Positions 53,977 through 63,960 are shown, counted from the stretch's first letter. The stretch is DNA of 64,000 nt from Cetobacterium sp. 2A (GCF_014250685.1 NZ_JACFAJ010000006.1:310001-374000); one strand, 5' to 3'. Numbers and translations: made by a program. Notes: generated by a model from the letters alone, not told the origin.

Positions 53977-54997
53977 TTAACTCCCCTTCAAGAATCTCTT
54001 TTCTAAAATAGGTCTTTTCATTTACTTGAATTTCATTCAATTCAAAAGAGTTATCTATTTTAATCTCAAAAATTCTACCCAGCCTAACTCTATTTATCTT
54101 ATTTATTCCAACTATTCTAGACACATTTTTTTCATTGACTCTAACTTCTAATTTTCCTTCTGATTCTAATATTCTCTTTAGGAAACTATAGTAAATTTCT
54201 CCTTCTATAATTTCTCTAAAAGCTGGATGAAAAGGTCCTGCGATTACATTACCATCTTCTCTCAAATCATCCGAAGGTTGAAGACCAACCCTTATGACAT
54301 TTATGCCCTCTATTTCAAATAAAGAATATATTTTCCTACATCTCTCAACAGCTTCATCCAAGCTTAGAGCCTTATAAGTACCTCTACGATACATATCTGC
54401 CATCTCTGTTTCTTTAATTACTAGTGTTGGATATATTCTTGCTATTTCAGGCTTTAAACTCACAACTTTTTTAGCTGTTTCAAAATCACTCTCGAAAGTT
54501 GATTCAGGAAGTCCAATCATAACTTGAATGCCTAATTCTATTCCAGCTTCTTTTATAAGTTTAGACGCATATTCAACTTTTTCAACGGGATAATATCTTG
54601 CCGTTGCTTTTAAAACTTTGGGATCTATAGATTGAACTCCTAATTCTACTGTAGTTACTCCATACTCTTTCAACATATCTACTATCTCTTTAGTTATATA
54701 ATCTGGTCTTGTAGATATTCTTATTCCTTCTACATCTCCATTTTTTATATAATCTTGAACTACTTCCAAATATTCTTTTTGTAGTGCTAAAGAGATTCCA
54801 GTAAAAGTTCCACCAAAAAAAGCCACCTCTTTTTTGGATTTTTTTGGAAGAGTTTTTAAATAGGACTCTATAATATCCTTCAAGTCATCTAAACTAACAT
54901 CTGTTTCTCTCCCGTTTATCTTCTTTTGATTACAAAATACGCAATCATTAGGACACCCGAAGTGACTTATAAAAACTGGAATATTATAATGTTTCAT
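53948..54997 (-). CDS. Elp3-like radical SAM protein
   Basis: 349 residues. The cluster motif is HFGCPNDCVFCNQKKING (CxxxCxxC), and later VAFFGGTFTGI, STRPDYITKEI and VELGVQSIDPKVL are as in the Elp3/oxygen-independent-coproporphyrinogen-like families. The GNAT acetyltransferase domain of Elp3 is missing. The bacterial subgroup has no settled role that I know. It sits between rnc and rng, overlapping both, which suggests an RNA-related task, but that is an inference. Confidence 0.85.
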   Translation of the reverse strand: MKHYNIPVFISHFGCPNDCVFCNQKKINGRETDVSLDDLKDIIESYLKTLPKKSKKEVAFFGGTFTGISLALQKEYLEVVQDYIKNGDVEGIRISTRPDYITKEIVDMLKEYGVTTVELGVQSIDPKVLKATARYYPVEKVEYASKLIKEAGIELGIQVMIGLPESTFESDFETAKKVVSLKPEIARIYPTLVIKETEMADMYRRGTYKALSLDEAVERCRKIYSLFEIEGINVIRVGLQPSDDLREDGNVIAGPFHPAFREIIEGEIYYSFLKRILESEGKLEVRVNEKNVSRIVGINKINRVRLGRIFEIKIDNSFELNEIQVNEKTYFRKEILEGELNEPDNNKHR

Positions 54998-55694
54998 TTA
55001 ATTTTACTCCTAACTTTTTGCAGAGTTCTTTTGCTGCTGCTTGTTCTGCACTTTTCTTATTTCTACCAGTTCCATGACCAAAAATATTATCTCCTATCTT
55101 TACAAATATTTCAAATATCTTTTGATGATCTGGTCCAACTTCTTTTGCAACTTCATATATAGGTATTGCTCTATATTCTTTTTGACTATATTCTTGAAGA
55201 ATCGTTTTAAAATCTAAAATATCCTCATTTTCATTTATATGGTCAATTGAATGTTTTATCTGTTTTAATGCAACCTCTTTTGCTGTTTCAAAATCTGAAT
55301 CCATGTATATGGCACCAAGTATAGCTTCAAATACGTCTCCTAATATTGAACTACGCTCTCTACCACCAGTTATCTCTTCTCCCTTACTTAAAAGAAGATA
55401 GTTTCCAAAATCTAATTCCTTTGATATTTTTGCAAGAATCGGTTCACTTACAACCATAGATTTAATTTTTGCTAAATCTCCCTCTGTTGAATTACGAAAA
55501 TTTTTATATAAATATTCTGTAACAACAAGATCTAGAACTGCATCTCCCAGCAGTTCTAGTCTCTCATTGTTTATCTTTTTATACTTACGATTTTCATTTC
55601 CAAAGGATCTATGTACAAGTGAATTTTTTAGGAGCTCTTTATTTTTAAAATTATATCCTAACTTCTCTTCAAGCTCTAAAAAGTTTTTTTTCAC
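54984..55694 (-). CDS. rnc: Ribonuclease III
   Basis: A 236-residue double-strand-specific RNase. The signature is NERLELLGDAVLDLVVTEYL, and the second acidic helix has ILGDVFEAILGAIYMD. A double-stranded RNA-binding domain ends it (GRNKKSAEQAAAKELCKKLG). The start is GTG at 55694 after AGAGGTAGATGAA. It overlaps the radical SAM gene by 14 bp. Confidence 0.96.
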   Translation of the reverse strand: MKKNFLELEEKLGYNFKNKELLKNSLVHRSFGNENRKYKKINNERLELLGDAVLDLVVTEYLYKNFRNSTEGDLAKIKSMVVSEPILAKISKELDFGNYLLLSKGEEITGGRERSSILGDVFEAILGAIYMDSDFETAKEVALKQIKHSIDHINENEDILDFKTILQEYSQKEYRAIPIYEVAKEVGPDHQKIFEIFVKIGDNIFGHGTGRNKKSAEQAAAKELCKKLGVKLNETL

Positions 55695-55719
55695 TTCATC
55701 TACCTCTTTTTTAATTTTA

Positions 55720-56961
55720 TTAGTCCTTGAACTTCTTCATAGCTATTACAGCGTTATGCCCACCAAATCCTAAAGAACTTGACATAGCTACTCTAATATC
55801 TTTTTTAACCATTTCATTTGGAGTGTAATTTAAATCTAAATCTGGATCAGGCATATCATAGTTTATTGTTGGAGGTATAACTCCTTCAGCTATTGATAAT
55901 GCTAATATTGCTCCTTCTATTCCACCAGCTGCTCCAAGACCATGTCCTGTTGCACCTTTTGTAGAACTAACATTTAAGTTATAAGCGTGCTCTCCAAATA
56001 CTTCTTTTATAGCAGCAGTTTCATTTCTATCATTTGCAGGAGTTGATGTTCCATGAGCATTGATATAATCAACTTCATCTAAAGTGATATTTCCTTCTTC
56101 TAATGCCATTCTAAAAGCTCTTACAGCTCCTTCTCCACCTTCTGATGGTGAAGTTATATGATAAGCATCACAAGTTTCTCCATATCCAACTACCTCAGCA
56201 TAAATTTTTGCTCCTCTTGCTTTTGCTGATTCTAACTCTTCTAAAATTAAAATTCCAGCACCTTCACCCATTACAAATCCATCTCTATCAGCAGTAAATG
56301 GTCTAGAAGATTTTCCAGGCTCATCATTTCTTGTAGAAAGAGCTTTCATATTTGCAAATGAATTGATAGCAAATTTAGTTATACAAGCTTCTGTTCCACC
56401 TGTAATCATTGCATCTGTTCTTCCTGATTTTATCATCTCATAAGAATCTCCTATTGAGTGAGTTCCTGCAGCACAAGCTGTAACAACAGCTTTGTTTGGT
56501 CCTTTAGCTCCAAAATATATTCCTACATTTCCAGAAGCCATATTACATATCATAGCTGGTATTGTAAATGGAGATATTCTTCTTACTCCCTTTTCAATCA
56601 TAGTCGCATGTTGATCTTCGAAAACTTCTATTCCTCCGATACCTGATGAAACTATAACTCCAACTTTATTTTCATTTTTCTCATCTATAACTAAACCTGA
56701 ATCTTCTATAGCCATTTTAGTAGCTGCTATAGCAAACTGAGTATTTCTCGCTAATTTTTTAAGTTCCTTTTTTTCCATTCCAAATTCTGTAGGTTCAAAA
56801 TCTCTAACTTCTCCTGCTATTTTAACAGGATTATCAGTAGTATCAAAAGATTCAATCAATTTTATTCCTGTTTTTCCCTCTTTTATTGCTTTCCAAGATT
56901 TCTCAACACCTGTTCCTAGGGAAGTTATCATTCCTAACCCTGTTACGACTACTCTTCTCAC
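55720..56961 (-). CDS. fabF: 3-oxoacyl-[ACP] synthase II
   Basis: A 413-residue condensing enzyme for fatty acid elongation. The Cys-His-His triad is seen in VTACAAGTHSIGD, NAHGTSTPANDRNE and GATGHGLGAAGG. The start MRRVVVTGLGMITSLG is standard. It follows acpP with a hairpin in between, and rnc follows 25 bp later, a gene order found widely in bacteria. Confidence 0.97.
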   Translation of the reverse strand: MRRVVVTGLGMITSLGTGVEKSWKAIKEGKTGIKLIESFDTTDNPVKIAGEVRDFEPTEFGMEKKELKKLARNTQFAIAATKMAIEDSGLVIDEKNENKVGVIVSSGIGGIEVFEDQHATMIEKGVRRISPFTIPAMICNMASGNVGIYFGAKGPNKAVVTACAAGTHSIGDSYEMIKSGRTDAMITGGTEACITKFAINSFANMKALSTRNDEPGKSSRPFTADRDGFVMGEGAGILILEELESAKARGAKIYAEVVGYGETCDAYHITSPSEGGEGAVRAFRMALEEGNITLDEVDYINAHGTSTPANDRNETAAIKEVFGEHAYNLNVSSTKGATGHGLGAAGGIEGAILALSIAEGVIPPTINYDMPDPDLDLNYTPNEMVKKDIRVAMSSSLGFGGHNAVIAMKKFKD

Positions 56962-57002
56962 TTATTTTTCACCTCTGAATTAATTTTTCAAAAAATATAA
57001 TT

Positions 57003-57027
57003 AAGGGGTATTAAATCATACCCCTTT
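57003..57027 (-). terminator. Hairpin after acpP
   Basis: AAGGGGTAT and ATACCCCTT form a 9-bp perfect stem with a 7-nt loop; the minus-strand tail is AATTATATTTTTT rather than a clean T-run. Partial termination would let acyl carrier protein exceed FabF. Confidence 0.6.
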
Positions 57028-57033
57028 AAGTTC

Positions 57034-57258
57034 TTATTTATGTGAATCGATATAATTTACAACATCTTGTACAGTTTTAATTTTTTCTGCATCTGTATCA
57101 GGAATTTCTACGTCAAATTCTTCTTCGAAAGCCATTATTAACTCAACTGTATCTAGTGAATCTGCTCCTAAATCCTCAACAAAGTTTGCTTCTAAAGTAA
57201 CTTGATCCGCGTCTACACCTAATTGCTCTACTACTATTTCTCTTATTTTATCTAACAT
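57034..57258 (-). CDS. acpP: Acyl carrier protein
   Basis: A 74-residue acidic protein carrying growing acyl chains. The phosphopantetheine Ser is in [20 protein letters not shown] start at the ATG at 57258 (MLDKIREIV), which has AGGAGG just upstream; the frame extends 21 codons further but that part is untypical. A separate promoter is visible in front. Confidence 0.97.
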   Translation of the reverse strand: MLDKIREIVVEQLGVDADQVTLEANFVEDLGADSLDTVELIMAFEEEFDVEIPDTDAEKIKTVQDVVNYIDSHK

Positions 57259-57292
57259 TTTTTTCCTCCTTAAATTCTGTGTTATATATATA

Positions 57293-57321
57293 ATATTAAC
57301 AAATTTACTAACTCTTTTCAA
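57293..57321 (-). promoter_or_regulatory. Probable acpP promoter
   Basis: TTGAAA (57321-57316) and TAATAT (57298-57293) on the minus strand are 17 bp apart, in the 69-bp gap between fabD and acpP. Separate transcription would explain the high ACP level cells need. Confidence 0.6.
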
Positions 57322-57327
57322 GCTTTA

Positions 57328-58242
57328 TTAATTTAGATTCTCTAAATCTTCCAACTTCTCTATGTTTCTAACAACTATATCTTTATCTATTTTTTTTATA
57401 AGACCTGAAAGAACTTTTCCTGGCCCAATTTCGTATATTTCAGTAACTCCTAAATCTTTTAATTTCTTTATAGTTTCAACCCATTTAACTGGTCCGAAGC
57501 TCTGAGAATATATCTCATTTTTAATTTCTTCTGGAGTAGTTATTACTTCAGCTGTTGTATTGGCTACTAATCCAATTTCTGAATTTTTAAAGTTATACTT
57601 TTCAGCTTCTTCTTTTAATTTTTCACCAGCTGGTTTCATAAGCGATGAATGAAAAGGTCCTGATACAGCAAGAGGCATAGCTCTTCTAGCTCCAGCATCT
57701 TTTAAAGCTGAGCAAGCTAAATCGATAGAAGATTTTTCTCCAGCGATTACAGTCTGATTAGGTTCATTGAAATTTACAGCCTCTACAATTCCATCTACAT
57801 CTAATAAAACTTCTTTTATTTTTTCTGAATCTAAACCTATTATAGCTGCCATTCCACCATCGATAGATACAGCAACTTCATTCATAAATTGTCCTCTAGC
57901 CGAAGTAAGTTTAACCACTTCATCAGTTGTTAAAAATCCTGCAGCTCCTATAGCAGCGTACTCTCCAACAGAATGTCCAGCAACATAATCAGCTTTAATT
58001 CCCTTTGATTTCAATAGTTTTTCAAGTACTAAACTCATAGCAACTATTGCTGGTTGAGTATTTTTAGTTTCTTTTAAAGCAGATTCTGGTCCATTAAACA
58101 TAATGTCTTTTAAATCGAAATTTATATTTTCAAAAATATTATCAAACTCTTTTTTAGCTAATTCGCTATTTTCATAGAGTTCTTTTCCCATTCCCACATA
58201 CTGTGTTCCCTGTCCAGGAAAAACAAAAGCTATTTTAGACAT
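57328..58242 (-). CDS. fabD: Malonyl-CoA:ACP transacylase
   Basis: A 304-residue enzyme that loads malonyl units on ACP. The active-site Ser is in AGHSVGEYAAIGAAG. FPGQGTQYVGMGKELYE opens the protein and the catalytic His is in SGPFHSSLM. AGGAGG precedes the ATG. It has its own promoter in the gap after fabH. Confidence 0.96.
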   Translation of the reverse strand: MSKIAFVFPGQGTQYVGMGKELYENSELAKKEFDNIFENINFDLKDIMFNGPESALKETKNTQPAIVAMSLVLEKLLKSKGIKADYVAGHSVGEYAAIGAAGFLTTDEVVKLTSARGQFMNEVAVSIDGGMAAIIGLDSEKIKEVLLDVDGIVEAVNFNEPNQTVIAGEKSSIDLACSALKDAGARRAMPLAVSGPFHSSLMKPAGEKLKEEAEKYNFKNSEIGLVANTTAEVITTPEEIKNEIYSQSFGPVKWVETIKKLKDLGVTEIYEIGPGKVLSGLIKKIDKDIVVRNIEKLEDLENLN

Positions 58243-58278
58243 TAAAATGCCTCCTTTTATTAATTACATGTGTTTTTT

Positions 58279-58307
58279 AATATATCATGAACTTTTTTTT
58301 ATGTCAA
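58279..58307 (-). promoter_or_regulatory. Promoter of fabD
   Basis: TTGACA (58307-58302) and TATATT (58284-58279) on the minus strand are separated by 17 bp that include a run of eight A. It starts only 9 bp past the fabH stop, and I saw no terminator for fabH. Confidence 0.75.
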
Positions 58308-58315
58308 TAACTATA

Positions 58316-59308
58316 TTAATATGCCCACTTTATTATCATAGATCCGTAAGTTAATCCAGCACCAAAACCTGTAAGTGCAATTACGTCTCCTTTTTTTACA
58401 AGACCTTTATCTAATGCCTCTCCTAGAGCTAACCCTATTGAAGCAGATGATGTATTTCCAAATTTATTTAAGTTCATATAAAATTTTTCTACAGGAATTC
58501 CAATTCTTTTTGAAGCTGCTTCAATTATTCTTAGATTTGCCTGATGAGGAAATACCATAGAAATATCTTCTACAGATACATTTCCTGATTCCATCGCAGA
58601 AATTGTTGCTTTAGGAAGTGCTTTTACTGCAAACTTAAATACTTCTGGTCCCTTCATTTTTAAGAAGTTACTTCTTTCTTCTAAAACTTCTGGTGTAATT
58701 GGCTTTCTAGTTCCACCCGCTGGGACTCTTAGAGTCTCTTGGTCTTCCCCTTCTGCTCCTAAATATTGTGAGATTATACCATATCCAGGTTCAACTTCCG
58801 CAAGAACTGCTGCAGCTGCTCCATCTCCAAATAGAACACAAGTATTTCTATCTTGCATGTCTACAACTCTTGACAGAACCTCTGTACCTATTACAAGAAC
58901 TCTTTTGTACATATTACTCTTTATAAGCGCCGTACCCATTGTTAACGCGTATACGAATCCACTGCATGCAGCATTTAAATCAAAAGCCGCTGCATTTTTA
59001 GCTCCTAGTTTTTCTTGAACTATACAAGCAGTACTTTGAATTAAATAATCTGGTGTTCCTGTAGCTAAAATTATAAAGTCTATATCTTCAGCAGTAAGTC
59101 CCGCTTTTTCTAAAGCTTTTTTAGATGCTTCAACAGCAAGATCAGATGTCGCTTGATCTTCAGCAGCAAATCTTCTCTCTTCTATTCCTGTTCTTGACTT
59201 TATCCATTCATCTGATGTGTCCACCATCTTTTCAAGATCAAAATTAGTTACAATTCTTTCTGGAACATACGATCCAAGACCTACAATTCCTACGTTTTTA
59301 AAGTTCAT
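58316..59308 (-). CDS. fabH: 3-oxoacyl-[ACP] synthase III
   Basis: A 330-residue enzyme that starts fatty acid synthesis from acetyl-CoA (or another short acyl-CoA) and malonyl-ACP. The catalytic Cys is in FDLNAACSGFVYAL, His in VFPHQANLRIIEA and Asn in NKFGNTSSASI. The ATG at 59308 (MNFKNVGIVG) follows AGGAGG; seven codons upstream of it are open but lack a site. It overlaps plsX by 11 bp. Confidence 0.97.
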   Translation of the reverse strand: MNFKNVGIVGLGSYVPERIVTNFDLEKMVDTSDEWIKSRTGIEERRFAAEDQATSDLAVEASKKALEKAGLTAEDIDFIILATGTPDYLIQSTACIVQEKLGAKNAAAFDLNAACSGFVYALTMGTALIKSNMYKRVLVIGTEVLSRVVDMQDRNTCVLFGDGAAAAVLAEVEPGYGIISQYLGAEGEDQETLRVPAGGTRKPITPEVLEERSNFLKMKGPEVFKFAVKALPKATISAMESGNVSVEDISMVFPHQANLRIIEAASKRIGIPVEKFYMNLNKFGNTSSASIGLALGEALDKGLVKKGDVIALTGFGAGLTYGSMIIKWAY

Positions 59309-60314
59309 TTTTTTCCTCCTTACTAACATCTACAGCCTCTTTTAATTTCTCTAAGAAACCATTCTCAACAAATTTATTTGCAACTCTGATAGCATTTTTT
59401 ATACCTTTTGCGTCAGAGTTTCCATGTGCTTTTATAGATATTCCATTAAGTCCTAAAAATATTGCTCCTCCATATTCAGAAGAATCCATTTCATTTTTCA
59501 ATTTTTTAAAAACTGGTTTAAGAAGCATAGCTCCAATTTTTCCAAAATTTGTCTTAGAAATTTCCTCTTTCAAAGTATCGAAAATAAACTTAACAACTCC
59601 TTCTGCTGTTTTTAAAACCATATTTCCTGTAAATCCATCCGTGACAACTACATCTACACTTCCATCCATCATTTCTCTACTCTCTATATTTCCAATAAAA
59701 TCTATCATTTTATTTTCTTTTAAAAGTTCATATGAATTTCTTGTAATTTCATTTCCTTTTCCTTCTTCTGTTCCAATGTTTAATAATCCAACTTTTGGTT
59801 TAGTAACATCTAGTAGTGACTCTGCATATATAGTTCCCATTACAGCAAATTGCTCTATAAATTCTGGTCTACAATCTGAATTTGCTCCAACATCCATAAG
59901 TACTATATGTTTTCCTTTAGCAGGAAATATTGTTGCAATAGCAGGTCTTAAAACCCCTTTTATTCTTTTTAACTTAAGTTGACTTGCAGTTATAAGAGCT
60001 CCAGTATTTCCTGCTGAAACAGACGCATCTGCTTCTCCATTCTTTACTAGATCCAAAGTTATACTCATAGATGATTTAGGTTTATTTCTAACAGCTTGAA
60101 TTGGATCTTCATCCATTCCAACCACATCATAAGCTTCTCTTATTTCGACATTTTCTTTATTGTAAGTGTGTTCTGCTAACTCTTTTTCTATGGCATCTTT
60201 ATCACCAACAAGTATAAGTGATAAGCCTTTTATTTCTTTAAGAGCTAAGACTGCTCCACTTATAGTTTCCCTAGGTGCATTGTCTCCACCCATAACATCT
60301 AAAGCTATTTTCAA
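59298..60314 (-). CDS. plsX: Phosphate acyltransferase PlsX
   Basis: A 338-residue enzyme that turns acyl-ACP into acyl-phosphate for phospholipid synthesis. KIALDVMGGDNAPRETISGA and VSAGNTGALITASQL are characteristic. I start at TTG 60314, which lies six bases after AGAGGTG; upstream codons are open but carry no PlsX homology that I recognise. plsY is not in the window. Confidence 0.95.
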   Translation of the reverse strand: MKIALDVMGGDNAPRETISGAVLALKEIKGLSLILVGDKDAIEKELAEHTYNKENVEIREAYDVVGMDEDPIQAVRNKPKSSMSITLDLVKNGEADASVSAGNTGALITASQLKLKRIKGVLRPAIATIFPAKGKHIVLMDVGANSDCRPEFIEQFAVMGTIYAESLLDVTKPKVGLLNIGTEEGKGNEITRNSYELLKENKMIDFIGNIESREMMDGSVDVVVTDGFTGNMVLKTAEGVVKFIFDTLKEEISKTNFGKIGAMLLKPVFKKLKNEMDSSEYGGAIFLGLNGISIKAHGNSDAKGIKNAIRVANKFVENGFLEKLKEAVDVSKEEKNEL

Positions 60315-60372
60315 AAAATTCACCTCTTTATTGTATACACTTCTAGTTAATATTATACAATAATCTTGAAAT

Positions 60373-60410
60373 AAAAAAAAGCAAGATTTTATCATCTTGC
60401 TTTTTTTTAA
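60373..60410 (-). terminator. Terminator between rpmF and plsX
   Basis: AAAGCAAGAT and ATCTTGCTTT form a strong stem, with eight T on the minus strand. plsX therefore needs read-through or a promoter in the following gap (GTATACAATAAAG region). Confidence 0.85.
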
Positions 60411-60416
60411 TAACTA

Positions 60417-60599
60417 TTACTCAGCTGCTACAGCTAAAACTTGCTTACCGTTGTAATCTCCACATGCAAGACAAATTCTGTGTGGTCTTCTTGGAGCTCC
60501 ACACTTGTCACAAGTTGCAAGAGCCGAAGCAGTTATTGCGTCATGAGATCTTCTCATATTTTTTTTAGCTTTTGAAGTCTTTTTCTTAGGTACTGCCAT
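60417..60599 (-). CDS. rpmF: 50S ribosomal protein L32
   Basis: 60 residues starting [19 protein letters not shown] after Met. Zinc-binding cysteines are seen in TCDKCGAP and CLACGDY, so it is the zinc form, as with L31. It follows yceD by 36 bp, the usual yceD-rpmF-plsX order. Confidence 0.97.
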   Translation of the reverse strand: MAVPKKKTSKAKKNMRRSHDAITASALATCDKCGAPRRPHRICLACGDYNGKQVLAVAAE

Positions 60600-60635
60600 C
60601 TTAGTTTCCCTCCTACTACATAAATATTTTAATTT

Positions 60636-61118
60636 TTAATTTTTTATCTGTAATAATTGCTGCCATCTAGGATCTATCCCGTCGTCACTATACTTTTCAA
60701 GAGCCGAAGCATCTTTACACATAGGTACACAAGCAGGATATAGAGGCAAATCAAGTATTATATACTGTCTAACCAACTCTAAAATGTCTATTTCTCCATT
60801 TACAGCTTCATCGAGAGATTCTTCTCCCAATTCACTATCAGAAGCCAAAGATTTCAGGTACTCTTTATAGCTTTTAGAATCTAAAAACTTTCCTTCAAAG
60901 CTTCCTTCCATCGTTTCCAAAATATTCTCTAAACATTTTACACATTGAGTTGTTACTGTTGTTTTGTATTCTCCAGTCACAATGTACTGTGTTCCATTGT
61001 TATAAGCTATTCCAGTTACATGAACATCACCTTTAAGATCAATTCCATCGATACTGTCAGCAGTAAAGTCGAACTCTATCTTTGAATGTCCCATTAATTC
61101 ATTAATTTTTATCTTCAA
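60636..61118 (-). CDS. yceD: YceD/DUF177 family protein
   Basis: A 160-residue protein of the widely conserved DUF177 family linked to ribosome assembly (23S rRNA accumulation in some species). TTQCVKCLENILETMEGSFEGKF is interrupted here only for brevity: residues around CVKC and the later CVPMCKD pair may bind zinc. DILELVRQYIILDLPLYPAC is typical. It leads the rpmF operon behind a near-consensus promoter. Confidence 0.88.
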   Translation of the reverse strand: MKIKINELMGHSKIEFDFTADSIDGIDLKGDVHVTGIAYNNGTQYIVTGEYKTTVTTQCVKCLENILETMEGSFEGKFLDSKSYKEYLKSLASDSELGEESLDEAVNGEIDILELVRQYIILDLPLYPACVPMCKDASALEKYSDDGIDPRWQQLLQIKN

Positions 61119-61151
61119 AGATAACCTCCTTCATAAATACAATACCTAGTT

Positions 61152-61180
61152 ATTTTACTAGTTTTTTTAGATGTTGTCAA
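61152..61180 (-). promoter_or_regulatory. Promoter of yceD-rpmF
   Basis: TTGACA (61180-61175) and TAAAAT (61157-61152) on the minus strand are 17 bp apart, 34 bp before the yceD start, behind which AAGGAGG is clear. Confidence 0.8.
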
Positions 61181-61212
61181 GTAAATTTTCTTAACAAAAT
61201 TTTTGAATAAAA

Positions 61213-62307
61213 CTATACATTAAATAGGAACTCCATTAAATCTCCATCTTTAACAATATAATCTTTTCCTTCAAGTCTTAGAGATCCAGCCTCTTGAGAA
61301 CCCTTCCAACCAGAGTACTTTATAAAGTCCTCATATGAAACAACTTTAGCTCTAATAAACCCTCTTTCAAAGTCAGTATGAATCTCTCCAGCTGCCTTTG
61401 GTGCTGTATCTCCAATTCTTATTGTCCACGATCTAACTTCTTTAACTCCAGCAGTAAAATACGTTTGAAGTCCTAGTAAATTAAATCCAGCTCTAATAAG
61501 TCTGTTAAGTCCTGGTTCGTCAACTCCTAATGATTCTAAAAATTCTTTTTTATCTTCATCTTCCATCTCTTGAAGTTCAGATTCAACTCTTGCAGAAACA
61601 ACTACAACTTCAGATCCAAGATCTTTAGCATATTCTCTAACTTTCTCAACGTACTCATTTCCAGTTGCTAAATCATCTTCTGATACATTAGCAGCAAATA
61701 TCATAGGTTTAAGAGTTAATAACTGATAAACTCTAATTTGCTCAAATTCATCTGGAGTTAATTGTAACGTTTTAAGAAGCTTATATTCTTCCAAGTGAAC
61801 TTTACACTTTTCTAAAACAGGAACTATTTGCATAGCCTCTTTTTGTTTTGCTTTAAATAATTTTGATTGTTTTTCTAGAGCTTTCTCAACTGTCTCTATA
61901 TCCGACAAGATAAGTTCTCCATTGATTATTTCAATATCTCTTATTGGATTAACAGAACCACTTACGTGTATTATGTTCTCATCCTCAAAACATCTAACAA
62001 CTTGACATAAAGCGGCTGTGTTTCTTATGTTAGAAAGAAATTTATTTCCTAACCCTTCTCCTTTTGCAGCTCCTTCTACAAGTCCTGCAATATCCACAAA
62101 TTCAACAGTAGAATGTACAACTCTCTCTGGATTTATTATCTTTGAAAGTGCTTCAAGTCTTGAATCTGGAACAGTTACCATTCCAACGTTTGGTTCTATT
62201 GTACAAAATGGGTAGTTAGCAGCTTCAGCAGCTCCTGCTTTAGTTATTGCATTAAACAAAGTAGATTTACCAACATTTGGAAGTCCTACAATTCCTATAC
62301 CTATCAT
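61213..62307 (-). CDS. ychF: Redox-regulated ATPase YchF (OLA1 family)
   Basis: A 364-residue Obg-like P-loop protein that prefers ATP and binds ribosomes. Walker A is [18 protein letters not shown], followed by [16 protein letters not shown]. The G3-like motif is [19 protein letters not shown] and the C-terminal TGS domain ends [13 protein letters not shown]. The length is normal. A GGAGG precedes the ATG. Confidence 0.97.
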   Translation of the reverse strand: MIGIGIVGLPNVGKSTLFNAITKAGAAEAANYPFCTIEPNVGMVTVPDSRLEALSKIINPERVVHSTVEFVDIAGLVEGAAKGEGLGNKFLSNIRNTAALCQVVRCFEDENIIHVSGSVNPIRDIEIINGELILSDIETVEKALEKQSKLFKAKQKEAMQIVPVLEKCKVHLEEYKLLKTLQLTPDEFEQIRVYQLLTLKPMIFAANVSEDDLATGNEYVEKVREYAKDLGSEVVVVSARVESELQEMEDEDKKEFLESLGVDEPGLNRLIRAGFNLLGLQTYFTAGVKEVRSWTIRIGDTAPKAAGEIHTDFERGFIRAKVVSYEDFIKYSGWKGSQEAGSLRLEGKDYIVKDGDLMEFLFNV

Positions 62308-62341
62308 GGGGTTCCTCCTAAAATTTATTTTACTCTAAATT

Positions 62342-63832
62342 TTAACATATATGAGAATTTTTGTAAACACTCTCTTGCGCGGTCCCTCTTAATTTTACAC
62401 GTGGTTCACTTGGTATAGCAAAATTAGGTACAAGTCTATCAAGTCCTGTGATTGTTAAAATTAAAATACTCGACACAGCTCCAAATGCCATGAAATTATA
62501 TTTTATTATATCCATAGCTACAAAGTGATGAAGAGGGTAAACTGCATTAGCTATCCCTACATAAAACCCTATATATACATGCCAAGGAATTAATTGAGAT
62601 CCAAATACTCCTAACGCGTCACTAAATGTAGCATTTCTTAATTTTAAAGTTTCCATATCTTCTGGTGAAGCAATTACATTATTTTCTACAACGTTTCTTA
62701 TAATTGGTCCTATAGTAACTATCTGAGCCATCTCATCTGCAAGTCCTGCATTTCCCAAGATAGAAAGAATTCCATTATAAAACATAAGTTGTCTAACATT
62801 TTTAGAAATTTTTACAACTAAATCCGATAAAGGTTTAAACGCATTCATAAGTTTCATTATTCCACCAAATGCAGCTACCCACATCATCATAACTATTACC
62901 CAAGAACCTGCTCCTGAAAACCCTGACATTAAAAGATTTAAAAAGTCTATTACATTTTTTACCGTTCCTGCAAAAATCCCTAAGATAAAAGCTGATAATA
63001 TTCCAACGAATAAACAAGCCAAAGTTGAAACACCTCTAAAGGCAGCTATCAATACTAAAACTAATGGAATTATCATATATTTTGGAACTCCAGTTTTTAC
63101 CTGATTTAATAAAATTACTGCTGATTCTCTCTCCTCTGCAAGTTTTGTCCAAACTTCTTGAGGAATTTTATCTATAGCTGATGCTGCGTCTCCAACCATA
63201 GTTGGTAATCCCATAACAACTCCTGCTACATAAAAAGATACTACTCCTATTATAAGCACAAGTCCTGACCAGTAACCTTGATGCTTTATTCTTTTAACAA
63301 CTTCTACCCCTTGTATTCCTGAACTAACTATAGTTGTATCAGAAATAAGACCTATATTGTCTCCAAAACAAGCGCCACCAGCAATTGCAGCTGTAGTTAA
63401 AAGTACATCTCCTCCAACTATATGATTAAGCCATAAGAAAATTGGTGCACAAGCTGCAAATGTTCCCCAGCTAGTCCCTGTCGCAATAGATAATATAGAT
63501 GTAACTATTATTCCAACGACAGCTATTGTTCTACCTGTAAGTCCAACATTTAATGATAGATTTATAATAGAAGCTCCAACTCCAGTTGCCATGAAAACTT
63601 CAGCCATTGCATATGCCATCATTAGTATAAAAAATACTAATTGCATCTCTCTTGCATTATTGATAGCAGAGTCCATAATTTCATTCATGGTTCTTTTCTC
63701 ACATACAACAGCTACAAGTGCTGCATAAATTGTTGCAATAGGTGCAGCTACAAGTGCATCTACGCCTAGAATCATAAGCATTGCCAACAAGGCAACAGGA
63801 CTAAGTTTTAGTAAAGAAATAATATTTTGCAT
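62342..63832 (-). CDS. NhaC-type Na+/H+ antiporter
   Basis: A 496-residue protein with about 12 helices. SIATGTSWGTFAACAPIF and GGACFGDNIGLISDTTIVSS match the NhaC superfamily, where the Asp residues of GDN and SDT lie in the ion path. Members exchange sodium for protons or organic ions (for example malate-lactate), so the substrate pair is uncertain. The ATG at 63832 follows TTGGAGG; a start five codons earlier would overlap that site. Confidence 0.87.
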   Translation of the reverse strand: MQNIISLLKLSPVALLAMLMILGVDALVAAPIATIYAALVAVVCEKRTMNEIMDSAINNAREMQLVFFILMMAYAMAEVFMATGVGASIINLSLNVGLTGRTIAVVGIIVTSILSIATGTSWGTFAACAPIFLWLNHIVGGDVLLTTAAIAGGACFGDNIGLISDTTIVSSGIQGVEVVKRIKHQGYWSGLVLIIGVVSFYVAGVVMGLPTMVGDAASAIDKIPQEVWTKLAEERESAVILLNQVKTGVPKYMIIPLVLVLIAAFRGVSTLACLFVGILSAFILGIFAGTVKNVIDFLNLLMSGFSGAGSWVIVMMMWVAAFGGIMKLMNAFKPLSDLVVKISKNVRQLMFYNGILSILGNAGLADEMAQIVTIGPIIRNVVENNVIASPEDMETLKLRNATFSDALGVFGSQLIPWHVYIGFYVGIANAVYPLHHFVAMDIIKYNFMAFGAVSSILILTITGLDRLVPNFAIPSEPRVKLRGTAQESVYKNSHIC

Positions 63833-63878
63833 AAGAAATACCTCCAAGTTATTTTATTAGCTCCAGGTATTTTTAGGT

Positions 63879-63916
63879 AAAAAAAAACTACCGTGAGAAA
63901 AACAAATCACGGTAGT
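63879..63916 (-). terminator. Terminator of an upstream minus-strand gene outside the window
   Basis: ACTACCGTGA and TCACGGTAGT form a 10-bp perfect stem, with nine or more T on the minus strand. The gene it serves should lie to the right. Any part of it within 63917-64000 is too short to identify. Confidence 0.85.
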
Positions 63917-63960
63917 GTAAGTACAATATAAAATATATAGTAATTACTTTGATAGCTCAA

